NCBI GenBank assembly: GCA_017540945.1
Contig: JAFYAB010000118.1
Coordinates: 1 to 12,021, forward strand
DNA: 12,021 nt
Direction: 5' to 3'
Source of the DNA: Oscillospiraceae bacterium
GTDB lineage: Bacteria > Bacillota_A > Clostridia > Oscillospirales > Oscillospiraceae
A model generated the notes under the pieces. The model searched no databases and had not been told where the DNA came from. It saw only the letters and a list, made by a program, of their open reading frames with translations. Below are positions 1 through 6,605 of this stretch, piece after piece. Every line of letters begins with the position of its first letter. Position 1 is the first letter of the stretch. The position numbers were made by a program, and so were the translations under genes.

Positions 1-216
1 CCCGAACAGATGTTGGATTAATACCATCTTAATCAGCACAACCGGATCTGTTCCCGGTCGTCCGTTGTCGTGGCAATAGTATGGTGACAACCTTTCATAC
101 AGCCATTCGTAATCCATGACCTTCTCCACTCTCCGAAGAAGATGATCCTGCGGCACTAATCCCTCAAGGTCCGTGAAAACGAATTGCTCTCGCTCGTTCC
201 TGCGCCAGCCTTCCAT
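1..216 (-). CDS. IS1182-family transposase, N-terminal part (cut by window edge)
   Basis: The minus strand from 216 reads an open frame of 72 codons that runs off the window start. It begins MEGWRRNEREQFVF and contains the run DNGRPGTDPVVLIKMVLIQ, the hallmark of the N-terminal DUF772 domain of IS1182/IS5-group transposases. The full protein should be several times longer and carry a DDE catalytic domain outside the window. A GGGGGTG ribosome site (223-229) precedes the ATG by about 6 bases, and a promoter lies just upstream. Whether the element is intact cannot be judged from this end. The family call rests on recognising this motif; the catalytic residues are not visible. Confidence 0.85.
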   Translation of the reverse strand, partial: MEGWRRNEREQFVFTDLEGLVPQDHLLRRVEKVMDYEWLYERLSPYYCHDNGRPGTDPVVLIKMVLIQHLFG

Positions 217-238
217 AACAAACACCCCCGTTTCCCTT

Positions 239-267
239 ATTATACAGGAAACAGAGGCATTTGTACA
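239..267 (-). promoter_or_regulatory. Promoter of the IS1182-type transposase
   Basis: On the minus strand a perfect -10 TATAAT (239-244) lies 17 bp downstream of TGTACA (262-267), which matches 4 of 6 bases of the -35 consensus. The predicted start, near 232, would give a leader of only about 15 bases that still includes the GGGGGTG ribosome site. This is the usual compact layout at an insertion-sequence end. The terminal inverted repeat of the element probably overlaps or lies just beyond the -35, but its limit cannot be fixed without the other end. Confidence 0.55.
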
Positions 268-282
268 GTTTTTTGACACTCT

Positions 283-330
283 GAAACGCCGTCCCCCCGC
301 AAGCCTTGGCTTGCAGGGGGACGGCGTTTC
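283..330. repeat. 48-bp near-perfect palindrome between IS end and host gene
   Basis: The arms 283-306 and 307-330 are reverse complements except for one C/A pair and the central T/T. The outer arm sequence is GAAACGCCGTCCCCC. It lies just downstream of the minus-strand gene at 337-849, so it could act as a terminator hairpin, but no T-run follows the stem on either strand. Either the T-tract was displaced by the adjoining insertion sequence or this is an intergenic palindromic repeat. Confidence 0.7.
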
Positions 331-336
331 CCATTC

Positions 337-849
337 CTATTCCGCGGGCGTTTCCACTGCCGCGGCGTCGAAGAGCACCCGTAGCTCCGGCGGCTCCCGG
401 AGCTGATACCAGACCCGAGGCGCGCCATCCAGGTTTTCCAGACAGCAGAGCATCCCGCTGTCGTAGACGGTGACGTGGGCCTGGGTTCTGTCGTTCTCGC
501 CGCCCTCGGGCCGTGTCATCCTCAGGAAGCCCAGCTCTTTGCCTGTGGGCCGGATCTGCCCCGGCAGCTCCGCCAACGCCTTGTCCGCCAGAGCGGCCTC
601 CGCCGCGGCGCAGACCGACGGGTCCGCGGAGGACTCCTCCGTGCAGGGCTGGGTCCAGGGCGCGACCTGGACAATCCGCCAGCTCCAGTTCCTGGGTCCC
701 TGCTTGGCGGCTCCCCGGAGCAGACTCCGCCGGAAGCGCAGATGGGAGACGACAGGCCAGACCAGTACGCCCGCGAAGCCCGCCGCCCAGATCCCCAGCA
801 GAACCCAGAAAAGCCTCCGGGGCAGGCGGATCAGGAGGCCGCTTTGCAA
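337..849 (-). CDS. Unrecognised single-pass membrane protein
   Basis: I do not recognise the family. The 170-residue product has a short basic N-terminus (RLPRR), one hydrophobic segment at about residues 13-34, then a soluble, presumably extracytoplasmic domain of about 130 residues containing VTVYDSGMLCCLENLDG and ending ELRVLFDAAAVETPAE. The build resembles the DUF4830 gene 145 bp upstream on the same strand, and the two may act together. The start is uncertain. The given start is TTG with no ribosome site directly before it. An AAGGA near 880 is well placed only for a TTG in another frame, so the true N-terminus may be shifted or a small frameshift may have occurred. Codon bias (G/C at third positions) supports it being coding. 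The palindrome just beyond the stop may end its transcript. Confidence 0.6.
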   Translation of the reverse strand: MQSGLLIRLPRRLFWVLLGIWAAGFAGVLVWPVVSHLRFRRSLLRGAAKQGPRNWSWRIVQVAPWTQPCTEESSADPSVCAAAEAALADKALAELPGQIRPTGKELGFLRMTRPEGGENDRTQAHVTVYDSGMLCCLENLDGAPRVWYQLREPPELRVLFDAAAVETPAE

Positions 850-994
850 ACGAAAGGCAAACGTAGAGCAAAATTGTCCAGTCCTTCTGAGCTTTTCTTT
901 GAAAAAATTTTTTCAAATCACGAAAAAAGTAACAACTTTGTAATAATTTTGTGCTAAACTATTATTTAATGACGTGAGCTTCCGCCCCTTCGAC
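850..994. other. AT-rich intergenic stretch between two minus-strand genes
   Basis: This 145-bp gap is much more AT-rich than its surroundings. It holds the self-complementary run GAAAAAATTTTTTC (901-914) and, on the minus strand, TTGTTA and TAATAAT-like words, but no promoter pair with good spacing that I would call. An A/T-rich promoter or bent DNA for the gene at 337-849 is the likely use. Confidence 0.35.
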
Positions 995-1459
995 TTATTT
1001 TTTCAACGGCTGCATCTTCCCCTCGGGGGAGCTGTCGGTGAGGTCGCCGCCGATGATTTTGCCATCCAGAACGAAGAGAGTGGCGTAGACTGGCCCCTTG
1101 GCGTCGGGGAAGTTCAGGACCTCATAGACGTATCGCGTGGCCTGCTTGCCCGCGTATTGGCTCAGATCGAAACCCTGGGATTTTTGAAGCTCGTTGTAGC
1201 GGCGGAAGACCTCGCTGTCCGCCGCGGGGATCTTGACGGACTGGGTCTGGACGGGCTCCGCGTTGATTTCCCAGCCGCACTGCGCCAGCCAGGCCGCCCG
1301 GCTGTCGTTGTCGGCTCCGTTTGCTGCCTCCGGCTCCTTCGGCGCATTGCCCTTTGCCGCTCCCAGCACCGCCGCCAGCACCGCCGCCGCGATCAGCAGC
1401 GTCACAATGGCCGCGATCTTGGTTTTGGAAAGCTTGGTCGTTATGACAAACATATCCAT
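995..1459 (-). CDS. DUF4830-type membrane-anchored protein
   Basis: The product is up to 154 residues. It has a basic N-terminus (KLSKTK), one membrane segment at about residues 14-34, a linker rich in Ala, Pro and Glu, then a C-terminal domain containing WEINAEPV, VKIPAADSEVFRRYNELQK, QGFDLSQYAGKQATRYVYEV and VYATLFVLDGKIIGGDL. The pattern of YN-LQ-QG-DL-Y-GK followed by a Y-V strand and GGD matches the DUF4830 family of uncharacterised clostridial proteins. Two starts compete: ATG at 1459 lies only about 3 bases after the AGGA, whereas the ATG at 1453 (third codon) gives the better spacing of about 9 bases. The gene is divergent from rsuA with about 63 bases between them. Function is unknown; the anchor predicts an extracytoplasmic role. 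Confidence 0.75.
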   Translation of the reverse strand: MDMFVITTKLSKTKIAAIVTLLIAAAVLAAVLGAAKGNAPKEPEAANGADNDSRAAWLAQCGWEINAEPVQTQSVKIPAADSEVFRRYNELQKSQGFDLSQYAGKQATRYVYEVLNFPDAKGPVYATLFVLDGKIIGGDLTDSSPEGKMQPLKK

Positions 1460-1522
1460 ACATCCTTTCCGAATTAAGCTGTTGGATTGTATGATTGCAG
1501 AAAAGAGAATATGAGGGATAGC
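1460..1522. promoter_or_regulatory. Divergent promoter region between DUF4830 gene and rsuA
   Basis: These 63 bases separate two gene starts facing away from each other, so both promoters must lie here or overlap the coding ends. On the plus strand TATGAT (1490-1495) is a fair -10, but the hexamer 17 bp upstream (TTCCGA) is weak. On the minus strand TACAAT is a possible -10. Ribosome sites are clear: GAGGG at 1513-1517 for rsuA, and GGAAAGGA on the minus strand for the other gene. Confidence 0.4.
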
Positions 1523-2239
1523 ATGATACGATTAGATAAATACCTCTCCGACGCCGGCGTTGCTTCCCGTCGGGAGCTGAAGACGATTTTGAGGACCGGC
1601 GCCGTGACGGTCAACGGCGTGCCTGTCACCGACGGGGCGGCGAAGATCGACCCTGCCGGGGATCGGGTCCTGTTTCGCGGTGAAGCTGTGGAGGGGCCCC
1701 GGCGGGTGGTGCTGCTGCTCCACAAGCCCGCGGGCTATGTGAGCTCCACCGAGGACCCCCGGGACCGGACCGTCATGGAGCTGATCCCCGCCCGGTATCT
1801 GCGGCAGGGCGTGGTGCCTGTCGGACGGCTGGACAAGGAGACCGAGGGGTTGCTGCTGCTCACCAACGACGGGGCGCTGAACCACCGGCTGACCGCCCCG
1901 AAGCACGAAGTGGAGAAGCGCTACTACGCCCGCCACGAGGGAACGGCAGGGGAGGCGGACGCGGAGGCCTTCGCCGCCGGCCTGACCCTCCGGGACGGGA
2001 CCCTGTGCAAGCCGGCGCTTCTGCGGCCTCTGGGCCCTGGGGAGAGCGAAATCACCGTCACCGAAGGCAAGTACCACCAGGTCCGCCGCATGATGGCAAG
2101 CCGCGGCCTGACCGTCAGCTACCTCCGTCGGGACAGCGAGGGAGCTCTGACCCTCGGGGATCTGCCTGTGGGCCAGGTAAGGGAATTGTCGGATTGCGAA
2201 ATTGCGTCTCTGTACAATTTAGACAAACAATTTCTTTGA
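1523..2239 (+). CDS. rsuA: 16S rRNA pseudouridine synthase RsuA-type
   Basis: This enzyme isomerises a uridine of small-subunit rRNA (U516 in E. coli) to pseudouridine during 30S assembly in the cytoplasm. The 238-residue protein starts with an S4 RNA-binding domain (about 1-48, RLDKYLSDAGVASRRELK), followed by the catalytic domain. That domain has KPAGYVSST (68-76), the motif PVGRLDKETEGLLLLTNDG with catalytic Asp104, and EGKYHQVRRM (181-190). The K-ETEGLLLLTNDG and APKHEVEKRYYA signatures favour RsuA over the related RluB (23S). I chose the ATG at 1523 because GAGGG lies 5 bases upstream and the S4 domain begins there. Upstream in-frame ATGs at 1487 and 1511 would add 12 or 4 non-conserved residues. 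Length is normal for the family. Confidence 0.9.
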   Translation: MIRLDKYLSDAGVASRRELKTILRTGAVTVNGVPVTDGAAKIDPAGDRVLFRGEAVEGPRRVVLLLHKPAGYVSSTEDPRDRTVMELIPARYLRQGVVPVGRLDKETEGLLLLTNDGALNHRLTAPKHEVEKRYYARHEGTAGEADAEAFAAGLTLRDGTLCKPALLRPLGPGESEITVTEGKYHQVRRMMASRGLTVSYLRRDSEGALTLGDLPVGQVRELSDCEIASLYNLDKQFL

Positions 2240-2352
2240 CAAATCCAGTAAAACGGAGCGGCTTATCGGAGGGCTAATTAGACATATCGCCGGTTTTGTT
2301 GTGTTTTTGCATAAAACAGCTTCAATTTTTTCAAAAAAATGTCAAATGGGTC

Positions 2353-2381
2353 TTGCAAAACGCGAAAAGATAGGGTATGAT
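2353..2381 (+). promoter_or_regulatory. Sigma-A-type promoter of the CdaR-like regulator
   Basis: TTGCAA (2353-2358, 4 of 6 matches to the -35) and TATGAT (2376-2381, 5 of 6 matches to the -10) are separated by exactly 17 bp. Transcription would start near 2388, giving a leader of about 47 bases with the ribosome site ACAGGAG at 2417-2423. The region before it (2240-2352) is AT-rich with homopolymer runs; I see no convincing terminator for rsuA in it. Confidence 0.6.
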
Positions 2382-2434
2382 AAAAGGTAGATGTTGTACA
2401 AAAACCGAATGCACGGACAGGAGTGTGTGTATAT

Positions 2435-3529
2435 ATGACAAATCATATCTTTTCCGACGTGATCCAGCAGATGAAAGCCGCCACCGAGCGCCAGATCGGT
2501 GTGATCGACGCGGAGGGCACCGTGGTGGCCTGCTCCGACCCGGAACAGATCGGGGCCCAATTTCCCAAGCTTGCCCGGGTGGTGGCCCTGTCAGAGGAGC
2601 ACGTGGTTCATTTCTCCGGCAAGACCGTCAAGGCGCTGGCCAACTTTGGCAGCAGCTTTGACTACGCCGTCTTCGTGGACGGCGACGACGAGCTGGCCCG
2701 CAGCTTCTGCCTCATGGCCCAGGTGGCGCTGAACTGCACCAAGATCTACTATGAGGAGAAGCACGACAAGGCAACCTTTGTCAAGAACATCATCACCGAC
2801 AATATCCTCCCCGGCGACATCTATATCCGGGCTAAGGAGCTCCATTTCCCGGCTGACCAGTATCACACCGTTTTCCTGGTCCGCCAGCAGGGCAGCGTGG
2901 ACGTGGGGGCCGTGGATGTGCTCCAGGGCATGTTCCCGGACCGGCAGCAGGATTTCGTGATTTCCATCAATGAGAACGACATCGCCGTGGTCAAGTCCGT
3001 CAGCGCCGAGGTCGAGCCGTCCGAGCTGCTGGAGCTGGCCTCCATGATGGAGGAGACCCTCAAGAGTCAGCTCTTTGCCAAGACCATCATCGGCATCGGC
3101 GGCGTGGCGGAGCATCTGCGGGAGCTGGCCGACTCCTACAAGGAGGCCCAGGTAGCCATTGAGGTCGGGAAGGTCTTCGACACCGAGAAGACCATCATCA
3201 CCTATGAGAATCTCGGCATCGGCCGGCTGATCTATCAGCTCCCCACGACCCTCTGTGAGATCTTCCTGGACGAGGTCTTCAAGAAGAACTCCATCGACAC
3301 CCTGGACCAGGAGACCCTGTTTACCATCAACAAGTTCTTTGAGAACAACCTGAACGTCTCCGAGACCTCCCGCAAGCTCTTCGTCCACCGCAATACCCTG
3401 GTCTACCGCCTGGAGAAGATCAAAAAGCTCACGGGGCTGGATCTCCGCGAGTTCGACCACGCCATCATCTTCAAGGTGGCCCTGATGGTCAAGAAGTACC
3501 TGGCGTCCCGGGAAAATAAGATGTTCTGA
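2435..3529 (+). CDS. CdaR/PucR-type transcriptional regulator
   Basis: This is a probable cytoplasmic DNA-binding regulator of 364 residues. The N-terminal part (about 1-100, with IGVIDAEGTVVACSDPEQIG) resembles the sugar-diacid-recognition domain of CdaR. The middle (about 135-255, with GIGGVAEHLRELADSYKEAQ) matches the degenerate GGDEF-like domain of this family. The C-terminus (about 301-352, LNVSETSRKLFVHRNTLVYRLEK) is the PucR-type helix-turn-helix. Family members sense small molecules, often diacids or purine breakdown products, but the ligand here cannot be told. The ATG at 2435 is chosen; a GTG at 2423 overlaps the ribosome site GGAG itself. It sits 48 bp before ftsE in the same direction, which suggests that it controls or is co-transcribed with the cell-wall genes. 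That link is inference. Confidence 0.82.
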   Translation: MTNHIFSDVIQQMKAATERQIGVIDAEGTVVACSDPEQIGAQFPKLARVVALSEEHVVHFSGKTVKALANFGSSFDYAVFVDGDDELARSFCLMAQVALNCTKIYYEEKHDKATFVKNIITDNILPGDIYIRAKELHFPADQYHTVFLVRQQGSVDVGAVDVLQGMFPDRQQDFVISINENDIAVVKSVSAEVEPSELLELASMMEETLKSQLFAKTIIGIGGVAEHLRELADSYKEAQVAIEVGKVFDTEKTIITYENLGIGRLIYQLPTTLCEIFLDEVFKKNSIDTLDQETLFTINKFFENNLNVSETSRKLFVHRNTLVYRLEKIKKLTGLDLREFDHAIIFKVALMVKKYLASRENKMF

Positions 3530-3536
3530 GTGCAGC

Positions 3537-3553
3537 GGCGCACAGTGTGCGCC
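3537..3553. promoter_or_regulatory. Perfect 8-bp-arm palindrome between regulator gene and ftsE
   Basis: GGCGCACA-G-TGTGCGCC is a perfect inverted repeat with a single central base. It lies 7 bases after the regulator stop and 24 bases before the ftsE ATG. A one-base spacer suits a dimeric protein-binding site better than an RNA hairpin, though a hairpin with a melted centre is possible. No T-run follows, so it is not a rho-independent terminator. Confidence 0.45.
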
Positions 3554-3577
3554 ATACAAGCTGAATAGGAGAACCAT

Positions 3578-4267
3578 ATGATCGATTTTCGTAACGTCAC
3601 CAAGGTCTATGAGGCAGGAAACCGCGCCCTGGAGGGCGTGAGTCTGCACATCGACGATGGGGAATTTGTGTTTTTGGTGGGGCCCTCCGGCTCCGGCAAG
3701 TCCACCATCATCAAGCTGCTGACCGCCGAGCTGGAGCCCACCTCCGGCTCCATCGAGGTCAACGGCTACAAGCTGGAGTCCATCAAGAAGCGGCAGATCC
3801 CCTATATGCGCCGGACCGTGGGCGTCATTTTTCAGGACTTCCGCCTGATCGAAAACAAGACCGTTTTTGAGAACGTGGCCTACGGCATGCGGATTGTGGG
3901 AGCCTCCAACCGGGAGATCAAGGTCCGCGTCCCCTACGTCCTGGACCTGGTGGGTCTGGAAAACCGGGGCCGCCGTTTGCCCCATGAGCTCTCCGGCGGT
4001 GAGCAGCAGCGCGTCGCCATTGCCCGGGCTCTGGTCAACAACCCCGCGGTCATCGTGGCCGACGAGCCCACCGGCAACCTGGATCCCCAGCGCTCCTACG
4101 AGGTCATGATGCTCCTGGAGTCCATCAACTCCCTGGGCACCACCGTCATGGTAGTCACCCACGAGCAGGAGCTGGTGAACCGCTTTACCAAGCGGGTCAT
4201 CGCCATTGACGAGGGCAAGGTCATCAACGACGGAATGGATGGGTATTATATCAATGAAGAGAGTTAG
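3578..4267 (+). CDS. ftsE: Cell-division ABC transporter ATP-binding protein FtsE
   Basis: FtsE is the ATPase that pairs with the membrane protein FtsX. The complex does not move a substrate; it transmits ATP-driven changes across the membrane to switch on peptidoglycan hydrolases. The 229-residue protein shows all ABC motifs: Walker [10 protein letters not shown] (35-43), Q-loop Gln86 in FQDFRLI, signature LSGGEQQR (138-145), Walker B VIVADEP (158-164) and switch His195. [17 protein letters not shown] is typical of FtsE. Length is normal. AGGAG at 3567-3571 is 6 bases before the ATG. The gene overlaps ftsX by 14 bp, which indicates translational coupling. Confidence 0.96.
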   Translation: MIDFRNVTKVYEAGNRALEGVSLHIDDGEFVFLVGPSGSGKSTIIKLLTAELEPTSGSIEVNGYKLESIKKRQIPYMRRTVGVIFQDFRLIENKTVFENVAYGMRIVGASNREIKVRVPYVLDLVGLENRGRRLPHELSGGEQQRVAIARALVNNPAVIVADEPTGNLDPQRSYEVMMLLESINSLGTTVMVVTHEQELVNRFTKRVIAIDEGKVINDGMDGYYINEES

Positions 4268-5144
4268 AAAAATGGGATACCTCTTCCGGGAGGGCGTCCG
4301 CAACATGTTTACCCACGGCTTCATGTCCTTCGCGGCGGTGTGCGTGACGGTGGCCTGCCTGGTGATCATCGGCAGCTTCTCGCTGATCATCTATAACCTG
4401 AGCCTCTTCGTCTCCGATATGGAGCAGCAGAACCGGGTCCTGGTCTACGTAGAAGAGAGCTACGACACTGCGGAGGCCAAGTCCGTGGGCTCCCGGATCA
4501 ATCTGATCGAGAACGTCCGGGAGGCGGTCTTTATGTCCCGGGAGGAGGCCGGCCAGCGCTTCATCGAGCAGCAGGGCGGGGGTGAGGCCTACGAGGGCAT
4601 CGACGCCTCCACCTTCCGGGACCGCTTCATCGTTACCCTGGAGGACAACTCCAAAATGAGCGAGACCGTGGAAAAGATCCGGGAGGTCCAGGGCGTGGCA
4701 TCTATTTCCGACCGGCCGGAGCTGGCGGAGGGCTTTACCACCATCCAGCGCATCCTCAACATCGTTTCCGCGGCCATCATCATCGTGCTGCTGGTGGTCT
4801 CCCTGTTCATGATCTCCAACACCATCAAGCTGGCCATGTACGACCGGCGGGATGAGATCGCCATTATGAAAATGCTCGGCGCCACCAACCGCTTTATCCG
4901 CTTCCCCTATTTTGTGGAGGGCTTCCTGATCGGCCTGATCTCCGGCGCCGTGGCCTTTTTCCTGGAGTGGGGCCTCTACGATTTGCTGGTGAACAAGATC
5001 ACCGAGATCCAGAGCCTGCAGCTGTTCAAGCTGGTGCCCTTCCGGGAGGTCTTCTGGCCCATGATCCTGACCTTTGGTTTTACGGGACTCTTCGTGGGTA
5101 TGTTTGGTTCCGTCATGTCCATCCGGAAATTCCTGGACGTCTGA
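4254..5144 (+). CDS. ftsX: Cell-division membrane protein FtsX
   Basis: FtsX is the membrane subunit that carries the FtsE signal to an extracellular hydrolase. The 296-residue product has four predicted membrane segments (about 25-48, 168-190, 221-243, 268-290). A large extracellular loop lies between the first two (about 50-165), and the third follows the conserved cytoplasmic run ISNTIKLAMYDRRDEIAIMKMLGAT (187-211). The N-terminus [19 protein letters not shown] matches the family and supports the ATG at 4254, which overlaps the end of ftsE by 14 bp. An ATG at 4272 is an alternative that would drop six residues. The extracellular loop is where partner coiled coils bind in studied Firmicutes; the next gene encodes such a protein 27 bp downstream. 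Confidence 0.95.
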   Translation: MKRVRKMGYLFREGVRNMFTHGFMSFAAVCVTVACLVIIGSFSLIIYNLSLFVSDMEQQNRVLVYVEESYDTAEAKSVGSRINLIENVREAVFMSREEAGQRFIEQQGGGEAYEGIDASTFRDRFIVTLEDNSKMSETVEKIREVQGVASISDRPELAEGFTTIQRILNIVSAAIIIVLLVVSLFMISNTIKLAMYDRRDEIAIMKMLGATNRFIRFPYFVEGFLIGLISGAVAFFLEWGLYDLLVNKITEIQSLQLFKLVPFREVFWPMILTFGFTGLFVGMFGSVMSIRKFLDV

Positions 5145-5171
5145 TTTTGCGTCCGATGAGAGGAGACAGCC

Positions 5172-6515
5172 ATGTATAAGTATCGTCGTGTCATCGTTGC
5201 CGTGATCGCGGGCGTCCTGGCCCTGCTGATGATCGGCGGCGTGGTGATTTCCGCCTTCGCGGAGAGCTCCAAAACGATCAAGGAGCGCATCGAGGCGCTG
5301 AAACGGCAGGAGGCGGCCATTGCCGCCCAGCAGCAGGAGGTCCGGGAGCAGAAGGCTGAAAACGAGTCCGACATCCAGGACCTGGTAGGTCAGAAGAATC
5401 AGCTGGACAAGCAGATCAAGCTGACCCAGGATTCCATCGAAAACAAAAACGAGCAGATCCAGGAGTACACCCTCCTGATCGCTGAGAAGCAGAACGAGCT
5501 CAACGACGCCCTGGATCAGCGGGACGCCCTCAACGAGCGCTACAAGGCCCGCATCCGCTCCATGGAGGAGAAGGGCAAGCTCACCTATTGGTCCATCCTC
5601 TTCAAGGCCAGCAGCTTCGCGGACCTCCTGGACCGGGTGGATATGATCAACGAGATCGCCCGCTCCGACGCGAGAATGATCGACCAGATTCAGGACGTGG
5701 CCCAGCAGATCGAGACCGCCCGCCAGGATCTGGCCGCCGATAAGGTGGAGATGGAGGAGACCAAGGAGGGCCTGGCCGCCGAGCAGGAGGCCCTGGAAGC
5801 CCAGCGCGCCGAGGCGGACCAGCTGATGGCGGAGCTGATGAAGGACCACGCGGCCTTTGAAGCCCAGGAGGAGAAGTACGACGACCAGAAGGAGGCCCTT
5901 CTGGCCCAGATCGCCAAGGAAGAGATCAAGTACAAGGAAGCCGTCAGTGCCGAGGAAAAGGCCCGCAGGGAGGCCGAAGCCGCGGAGCGCGCCAGAAAAG
6001 CCGCAGCAGAGGCAGCCGCGGCAGCCCGCCAGCGGGAGGCCTCCGGCGGGGGCGGCTCCTCCGGGGGCAGTTCCTCCGGCGGCAGCTCCTCGGGCAGCTC
6101 GGTGAGCCGTTACGGTTTCCAGTGGCCCTGCACGGCCCGGGCCATCACATGTCCCTTCGGGCCGCGGATCCATCCCATTACCCATGTCTACAGCAACCAC
6201 AGCGGCATGGACATCGGCGCCAGCTACGGCTCGCCCATCTACGCCTGTGCCTCCGGTACCGTGACCAAGGCCACCTTTGGCACGGCCTACGGCTACCATG
6301 TGGTGATCAACCACGGCAACGGCTTCTCCACCCTCTACGGTCATATGATCCGCTATACGGTGAGCGTGGGGCAGTACGTGACCCGGGGCGAGATCATCGG
6401 CTATGTGGGCAGCACCGGCTGGTCCACCGCCCCCCACCTGCACCTGACCATGTACTACAACGGGAACCTGGTGAATCCCCTGAACTATCTGCCCGCCGGC
6501 GGTTACTTTGCCTGA
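5172..6515 (+). CDS. Secreted coiled-coil M23 peptidoglycan hydrolase, likely FtsEX partner
   Basis: This is a probable cell-wall endopeptidase exported to the outside of the membrane. The 447 residues begin with a signal peptide (basic YKYRR, hydrophobic 8-28, likely cleavage after AFA-30). A long Glu/Gln/Lys/Ala-rich coiled coil follows (about 31-285), interrupted by LTYWSILFKASSFADLLDRV (137-156), which is like the region of PcsB and CwlO proteins that meets FtsX. A Gly/Ser linker (291-310) leads to the C-terminal M23/LytM domain. Zinc ligands His343 and Asp347 (HSGMD) and His424 (HLH), plus catalytic His391 (YGH) and His422, are all present, so the enzyme looks active. AGGAG at 5161-5165 serves the ATG. 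Gene order and build support activation by FtsEX; the exact bond cleaved is not shown by sequence. Confidence 0.92.
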   Translation: MYKYRRVIVAVIAGVLALLMIGGVVISAFAESSKTIKERIEALKRQEAAIAAQQQEVREQKAENESDIQDLVGQKNQLDKQIKLTQDSIENKNEQIQEYTLLIAEKQNELNDALDQRDALNERYKARIRSMEEKGKLTYWSILFKASSFADLLDRVDMINEIARSDARMIDQIQDVAQQIETARQDLAADKVEMEETKEGLAAEQEALEAQRAEADQLMAELMKDHAAFEAQEEKYDDQKEALLAQIAKEEIKYKEAVSAEEKARREAEAAERARKAAAEAAAAARQREASGGGGSSGGSSSGGSSSGSSVSRYGFQWPCTARAITCPFGPRIHPITHVYSNHSGMDIGASYGSPIYACASGTVTKATFGTAYGYHVVINHGNGFSTLYGHMIRYTVSVGQYVTRGEIIGYVGSTGWSTAPHLHLTMYYNGNLVNPLNYLPAGGYFA

Positions 6516-6531
6516 TCGCCCCGGCGCTCAC

Positions 6532-6563
6532 CGATAGGACGAGCCTGGCCGCTCGTCCTATCG
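6532..6563 (+). terminator. Hairpin after the M23 gene, terminator-like
   Basis: A perfect 13-bp stem, CGATAGGACGAGC (6532-6544) with GCTCGTCCTATCG (6551-6563), encloses the loop CTGGCC. It lies 17 bases after the M23 stop. What follows (TCATATTCCTG) is only mildly T-rich, so termination may be partial, letting some transcription reach ctpA, or the stem may stabilise the upstream mRNA end. Confidence 0.55.
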
Positions 6564-6605
6564 TCATATTCCTGTCATATTACGAAAGAAACGAGGACGC
6601 AATCC

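Noticed and set aside
164..916. Minus-strand open frame of 250 codons overlapping the membrane protein gene
   Set aside because: After the first 30 residues it becomes a Pro/Gly/Arg-rich shadow; it also runs through the palindrome and into the transposase region.
1487..1522. Longer N-terminus for rsuA from the ATG at 1487
   Set aside because: The added residues are not part of the S4 domain and the ribosome site GAGGG fits the ATG at 1523.
2240..2352. Possible terminator for rsuA
   Set aside because: AAAAC-GG and CC-G-GTTTT could pair, but only across a loop of about 35 bases with a bulge; not a convincing hairpin.
2591..4390. Long minus-strand open frame of 599 codons
   Set aside because: It lies antisense to the regulator and ftsE, has a low-complexity Gly/Asp/Val/Leu-rich product, and arises because G/C-ending codons on the plus strand leave few stops on the other.
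4251..6443. Minus-strand open frame of 730 codons
   Set aside because: Antisense shadow of ftsX and the M23 gene, both of which show full family motifs; no ribosome site or recognisable domain.
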